Source of the DNA: Rhipidocladum racemiflorum
Lineage: Eukaryota; Streptophyta; Magnoliopsida; Poales; Poaceae
Length of the DNA: 64,000 nt
Direction of reading: 5' to 3'
Assembly (NCBI GenBank): GCA_036346355.1
Contig: CM070570.1
Coordinates: 50,111,592 to 50,175,591, forward strand
Positions 58,280 to 64,000 of the stretch are shown piece by piece. A program made the position numbers and the translations under genes. Every line of letters begins with the position of its first letter. Within the stretch, counting starts at the first letter, position 1. The notes under the pieces were generated by a model that worked only from the letters and a program-made list of their open reading frames with translations, did no database searches and was not told where the DNA came from.

Positions 58280-60655
58280 TGTGACACCACGGAGTGTCGT
58301 AATCTTTTACAATGTGAATGTTGAGGACAAGAACTTTATGGAATGTGGAATTTAGGTTAAAACCTTTCGGCTTGAGATTTACTCGCGTTTTTGGGCCGTT
58401 TGAAGTGTTATGTCGCCACGGAGTGCCGTGTCCTTAATTATTGAGCATGATAAGGTTAAATACAGTATGAGATGTGGAAATAAGGTTAAAACCATAGGAA
58501 TTGGAGGTTAATAGCTTTTCCGGGCCGTTTCCGGGCCGTTTTCGGGTTTTGGGCCTTCCGCGGGGAGTTTTGGGCCTTGGTGGGCTTTGGTGGGATTGAA
58601 GAAGGACTCTTATTGGACTAGGACAGGGTGTGGGGGCTAGTAAAAGGGGCTTCCCCTGCCCCCCTTGTGCGCCCAAGCCTCCCCTTGCGCCCCCTCCTCC
58701 TTCCCCCCTAGCCCTAGCCGCCACCTCCACCCCTTGTGGCCGTGCGCCCCCCCTAGCCTCTCCTCTCCACCTCTCCACCTCTCCTCCAACCCCTTGCTGC
58801 GCTAGGGTGGTCTTCCCACCCCTGAATCCTCGTGTATCCATGCGAGGAGCGAGGAGCGAGGAGCGAGGTGCGAGGAGCGAGGAGATCGATTGAGCTTTCG
58901 CGCGTCGGACAAAGGTACGATCATGGGGCTCCTCGGGGATGTGCTAGGTACTGTTATTAGGGAGTTTTTGAAGTTTTTATATCAATTGGTGGTGCTGGAT
59001 TGGAGTAGAATTGAATAGATCTAAACGTTGCCACGTTTCTGTTTTCGGGCAAATTGAGCAGTCGAGCTAGGGTTCGGGTTTTCGCCAATTTAGAGTTGGA
59101 ATCTGGCCGTACGGACTTCTAGGAAGTTGTAGATAATTTCATTACCTTTCAGTGAACATAAATAAATTGAAATTCCGCCCTGCCGTTTGGAAGTTATGGC
59201 TGTTTTACCGAGCGCTGTCAAATCTGTGACGCGATTGGAACAGATCACGGTAATCTGTAGATTAAACAACTTTAGAGTCCGAATCAGTCTTTCCATATAC
59301 CTAGAGAAAGTTGGGAAATTTCCTAAGCTACGCGAGGATGTACTCATTTAATCGATTTGGAGTCCTAGAACAGAAGTTATGCCTTTTGCAAGGCTGCTGT
59401 CCCGACGGGACAGAACCTCTGTTTTTAGGTTTTGCGAGTAGTGGGCAATGTCGGGTTAGATGGGGTTTTGCGTACTGTTTTGGGGCATGATTTTGAGTGT
59501 GTGTTGCCTATGTGCAGGTGGTATGACACCGGGAGTGCCCTCTATTTCCCGCCAATCCGTCGCCCGCGGTTGAGGCAAGTGTGTTGTAATGAATAGCAGA
59601 TTGTAGGTTGCTTGTGGTGATTAGATGAAAGATTGAATACTTGCTATAATCACTTGCTATGCTTGCTGTTTTCCAATGATATAATGAGTGTGAATATCAT
59701 GATATGACGCTATGTGTCTTTATTTATCATGATTCAATGCTATGTGTTTATGTGTACTATGACATGATGCCATATGTTTATGTACAAATGAGATATGATA
59801 TTTGGCATAGTTGCATGCATGTCATGAGATAGGGCGAGGGCGGTGAGAAAGTCTTAACTAGTCCAGCAAGGTCGGTGAGAAAGTTAAGACTAGTCCGGAA
59901 CGCCATTGAGTAAGACCTACATCGTGATTCCATTCACGTGGTGAATGGAAGCGAGGAGTAGGCACCCTCCATCTTCAGGATGGAAGGGGGAAAAAGGGTG
60001 CACACCGACGGGTGTGTACTCAACCATACCTGTATGAGTTTCCAAGGAGTCAGGAGCATTGCATTACATCGCATACATATTGATGATGACATTGTTAAGT
60101 GTTTATAATTGAGATGATATACATGATAGTAGATGTTATTGCCATGATAGTGTTATTGTTGTTCATTGCAATATGCTTGCTGAGTTTTCGAACTCACGCT
60201 TGTGTTTTATGTTGTTTTTAGGTACTTTGACATCGGCATGTAGGAAAAGGGCTTAGCGGCACTTCATCACATAATTTTCCACACATATAGACTATAATTA
60301 CCCTTCGGAATTGTGATCATGGTTCTAGTGTGATGAAACTAGGATTATGATTTGTTCGTATGCTTGATTTCATCTTTTACCTCGTATTAGTTCATGAGAT
60401 GGTTAATTCCATTATGCTAGACTTAAATTGATGCTATATTACCCATTGATGCTGCCTTGGATGTTTCTCCATTATGATATATCATGTGATATTTTTGCTA
60501 TTGTTCAAATCATGTTAAAACAATGGAGATGCTGCCGAAATTTTCGGTGTTTAGCATTTGTGCCTTTGCTGAAATTTGTCTTCATTTATGGTATTTAGTT
60601 GATGATTAGTCTAGGTTTAGTAGCATTCGGGCATAGTAAATGCCGGGGTGTTACA
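58280..60655 (+). repeat. LARD F 5' LTR (2376 bp)
   Basis: TGTGACACCACGG to GGGGTGTTACA. It is the long LTR type, like the 3' LTR of C (2374 bp). It has two imperfect copies of the U3 start (about 58280-58376 and 58404-58500), a GAGCGAG repeat (58843-58884), donor-like GGTACGA (58914-58920), the three-hairpin block (about 59929-60017) and an acceptor-like TGTTTTTAG (60213-60221). Confidence 0.92.
58843..58884 (+). repeat. GAGCGAG-type short tandem repeat in LTR
   Basis: Repeated GCGAGGA units, with variants GCGAGGT and GAACGTG in other copies. Counterparts: 23093-23113, 36911-36951, 54130-54172, and on the minus strand 11810-11841, 19180-19235 and 25585-25621. Copy number varies even among LTRs of one element. 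Confidence 0.8.
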
Positions 60656-63600
60656 GTTGGTATCAGAGCGGGCTGTAGGTCCTTGGAAGGTGTATTTTAG
60701 TGTTATGCCATAGGGTACAACTAAAATATGATGTGGAATAACTTAGAAACATGGCTTAGGTTTCAATTAAAACTTTGTCATAGGATAGCAACATTAAAAC
60801 TTGCAAAAGTGGTATAACTAATCCAAAATTTGACACACACTGGATGCACAGTAGGAAAGGGTATGGGTAACATTTTCCTTACGCTTAAATATTGTATTTA
60901 AGCTTTGATGATGAATGCTTCTTTTGACGATGCATGATGCTATGTCATTGACATAAATGGTTGAATTGTTCTTGTTGTGGTGATAAGAGTGGGGTTGTGG
61001 TACCGAAGGGTTTCGGTCACCTCTTTCTATTTATAGTAAGGGTGAGGTTTGACGGTGTGGCCGGTTAGCGCCATCACCGAAGAACTGTTAACCCCTGTAG
61101 GAGAAGAGCGCTTACCCTTTCTGTTGTAGATCGGGTAGTTGATTGGAGACAAAAAGAAGAATTAATAGTGGTTTCCTTCGTATGTTCCTTGCCGTTCTGA
61201 CGGTCGGTGTTTGTTGCTTTTCTTGGCTTTAGTTGATTTGAATCAAATGAAAAGTGATGGGTTTTCGCGGATCGTTCCGTTTGCGGTGTGTGGTTTTGTC
61301 TTCCTTGGGTGAAGACGAAGAAGAGGAGTCTAGTGTTGCGCTTCTTTTGGGCGCCTTTCCAGTTTTGATGCCTGTTAATTGCTTTTTGACGAACAAGCAT
61401 TCGATTTATTCCTGTGGTTGTCTTTCTCCGAGGCTAAAGGAGTTTTGTTCGGAGTTGTGCCAGACTCGACTGTCGAGGCTAAGGTTCTGTGGCTTTGTAG
61501 TAGTAATTGGTGTTTGATTTCGTCATTTTACTGGTTTGAGAAACCATCTTTGAAAGCCCCTCTTGAGTCGTGAAAGTTAGGGGTTTTGTGTTAAGGTTTT
61601 ATTTGAAAAGGTTAATGGAGCACTTAATTCCCTTTTGAGAAAACTGTCTTTCAACCTTTTTTCCTTATGGGAGTCCTTGAGATATAAAAGTGTTTTGGAG
61701 AATTCATTTGCATGACCAAGTTTAGGTTTATCTCATTGCAATTTTGAGAGTCAAGTTTCCTTATGAAATTGGGATGAGTTTAAAAAACTAAATGTTGCAA
61801 ACAAAGTGAGTAGTCTTTTGACTGAAATCGTTTGTCCCTAGTGAAAATTGATGTTTAAAGCATGTTATGTAGTAGGTAACAATGTGGTTTATGGATTGAT
61901 ATGTTGCTAAGTTAAAGTTTGAGTTGAATCAATTTAATGTGATTAATATCTCTAGCTTGTGAATAAATAGACTACTAGTGTTGTAGTTTACTTTTAGCGA
62001 GAATGATTTAATGCGTTAATGTACATGCTTGGAATCTGTTGCTTTGCTATAAAAATGCTTATGACCCCCGATCATGTTTAAAAGTTTTTAAACCCGGATG
62101 CATAGTTAAAACATTAAAATGATGTAGACTGTTGTTACCGTTAAAGAAACTTTGCTGGTTGTTTAAAGATGTTCTAATTTAATGGAGTAGTAGAGGAATT
62201 TAATTGTGTTGCCTAGTGACTTTAATTTGGAAGTTGATTAGAGTTGCTATTTACGTTGTTGCAAACTACTAGTATATTGGGAAGTATGCAGTTGTGTCCC
62301 TTCAATGCTAGTTTTGATATCAATTGAGAAGACATAAGACTATTTGTTAATGTTGTTGTTAAGAACATTGTGCTAATCTAATTTATTAAATCCAATTTAA
62401 TAGTTGGAGTATGTTGTGTGGTGGAAGTTTTGTTATAACAATGTATAGGGTAGCTACAAGCATTGTTGTTGATTAATGATTATGCAAAGAATTGATATTG
62501 ATGCTTTGGTAGTGTGGTTAACTGTTGGAAACTATTGATCCAATAGAAGAAAAAGGTGTAAAATTGTGGTATTATGTCAAGTACATGTTGTGATGTGATG
62601 AACAATGGATAATAATCTTGATGCAAGATTTTAATCTTAATGATTGCATATCTTAGAATCTTATTTACGAATTTTATCTCGTAGAGTTTTATCCTTAATG
62701 AATGTATGCCTTGGAATCCTAGTTATGAATTTTATCTTGTAGAGATATTACTTAATTGTTGAAATCATTTTATAGATTGAACAAGTTTCAATTGTCAAAA
62801 TTTTGATTTATGGTTGGTTTATAACGGATACGTTGATCCTGCTTAAGAATCTGTTGAAGTCGCTTGTTAACTGAATAAGTTTCGATTGTCGAGACGTTTT
62901 CATATAGGTGGTATGAATGTTATTGGTTGGTCACGCTGAAAGTTTTGTTGGAGCACTTGTTTCAAATCTAGAATATGATGTTATTTGTTATGTTGGACAG
63001 TGGGGATCTTGTTGACTTAGCCATCGTGGGATGTCTTTTCGTAAGCATCATAAACTTTATTCATTGGGGAAGATAATGGGAGAAAGAATTTGTTTTAAAG
63101 CTCTTGTTGCAACCTGAGAGGTTTCTCGATGAGTAGAAAGGTGTAATTTGAATGTTTAAAAAGGTTAAGAATAGGGTTTCATGTTGAGCTTGTGTTTAAA
63201 GCCTTCTGGACTGGTTTGGTTGGTTGCCGTCTTGGTTGAATGCTTTCGGTTGAGGTGCTTCTTATGTTGAGTCTTAGAGTTTCCCCAAAACTCGTAGTGT
63301 TTGGTGTCGACCTTTGGTTTTGGCGAATTTGTTTAGCTCGTGTTGTCGGTTGAGTTTACATCCAAAAGTTTTGAGTGGATCGTGCTTCTTCGTGTCCACA
63401 CTGGATTATCTTTGGAATAAATTTTAAAGGAAACAGATAGATACAGTGGGTTGTGTTGGAAACTCTTGAGATTTAATTTGTAACTCTTTTGGCTAGAGTT
63501 GGAGTTATTTTGAAAACGTGTGTGATGTTTGCGAGTGCTTCAAACAGGTGGATTTTATGAATGTTTTACAAAGTGATTTTGTTAGTGAGGTGTTCCCCTT

Positions 63601-64000
63601 TTTTGGAAATGGGTTTTCCTCTTCTTGAGAAAATTTGTGATGGTCGTGGGAGCAGATACTCGACTTGAAATTTTGATGTTCTCTTCCAAACTGTTGGTTT
63701 TGAATGAAATGCAATGATTTGCAAGTTCAGTTTTCAATTGATGTGGGTTCTTTTACGACATGGTGTTTTACTGTTGATTATGCTGCCGTCATAGCCTTTA
63801 TGAATTTCCGCAACATTCAATGTTAATTGTGTTTCCATTATTTGATACCGAGGAAGAAGTCATTTGGCAAATGACTATTCGGTACTGTTGTAACATGATG
63901 TATGGAGGGTGAAAAAGGAAAATGAGACATGGATTATGCATAAATAATCATAAAGGAGTCGACGAGTCAGGTCGGTGAGAAAGTCATATAAGGATATATG
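60656..64000 (+). other. LARD F internal region, no gag or pol
   Basis: Primer-binding site (60658-60669) and Tekay-shared leader (to about 60880), then ACCGAA/TTCGGT hairpin (61002-61017) and conserved-stem hairpin (61054-61078). A small frame from ATG 61257 to 61517 contains GEDEEEESSVALLLGAFP. The rest is AT-rich. I see no retroviral motif and no host gene to the window end. Confidence 0.85.

Larger units (their letters stand above)
58280..64000 (+). mobile_element. LARD F, 5' LTR and internal region (runs out of window)
   Basis: 5' LTR 58280-60655, primer-binding site 60658-60669, then 3.3 kb of gene-free internal sequence alignable throughout to C, D, E and A. It is inserted in the Tat gag. 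GGTTC (58275-58279) is the predicted target duplicate, with its partner beyond the window. Confidence 0.9.

Noticed and set aside
57794..58355. Open frames of 157-158 codons on both strands over the Tat gag
   Set aside because: GC-rich shadow frames of the Arg-rich gag region; the later plus-strand frame runs into the LTR of LARD F.

Overview
The window looks like intergenic heterochromatin of a large plant genome, most likely a grass or another monocot. Everything recognisable is LTR retrotransposon of plant lineages: SIRE-type Copia, Tekay-type chromovirus and Tat-type Gypsy. A solo LTR starts with a motif I associate with grass Copia elements, and many primer-binding sites match initiator tRNA-Met. 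I found no host gene, tRNA, rRNA or CRISPR array. The assignment to grasses is inference.

Layout from left to right. 1-5441 is a decayed minus-strand SIRE-like Copia element cut by the window edge. It abuts a 375-bp TRIM-like unit (5442-5816). Both sit in the internal region of a plus-strand, gene-free element of a LARD (large retrotransposon derivative) family, LARD A (5817-9709, 3' LTR 7552-9709). A short relic of an older LTR follows (9710-10093, 19667-19804 and about 21276-21310). Two insertions split it: a complete minus-strand Tekay-type Gypsy element (10094-19661, duplicated target ATGGG) and a Copia solo LTR (19805-21270, duplicated target GTTCA).

From about 21310 a nest is built on an older LARD (B). 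Inserted in B is a tandem LARD of structure LTR-internal-LTR-internal-LTR (22553-55267) with the same 5-bp target TTGAT on both outer sides. Its first LTR carries a nested minus-strand LARD (C, 23821-31834). Its second internal region carries a nearly intact SIRE-type Copia element (40961-52302, duplicated target AAAAT) with gag, pol and an extra reading frame after pol. B resumes at 55268-56504, where a Tat-type Gypsy element begins (56505-58279). That element is interrupted by another plus-strand LARD (F, 58280 to beyond the end).

How the parts relate. The LARDs encode no gag or pol. They share with the Tekay element the LTR ends, the primer-binding site, about 215 nt of leader and the sequence before the polypurine tract. 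They therefore look like parasites mobilised by Tekay proteins. Tekay, A, B, C, D/E and F LTRs share a block able to form three hairpins, and the LARD leaders carry a further hairpin with a conserved stem and a changed loop. The nesting gives a relative order: B first, then the single D insertion, then its duplication, then C and SIRE. On the right, Tat entered B and then F entered Tat.
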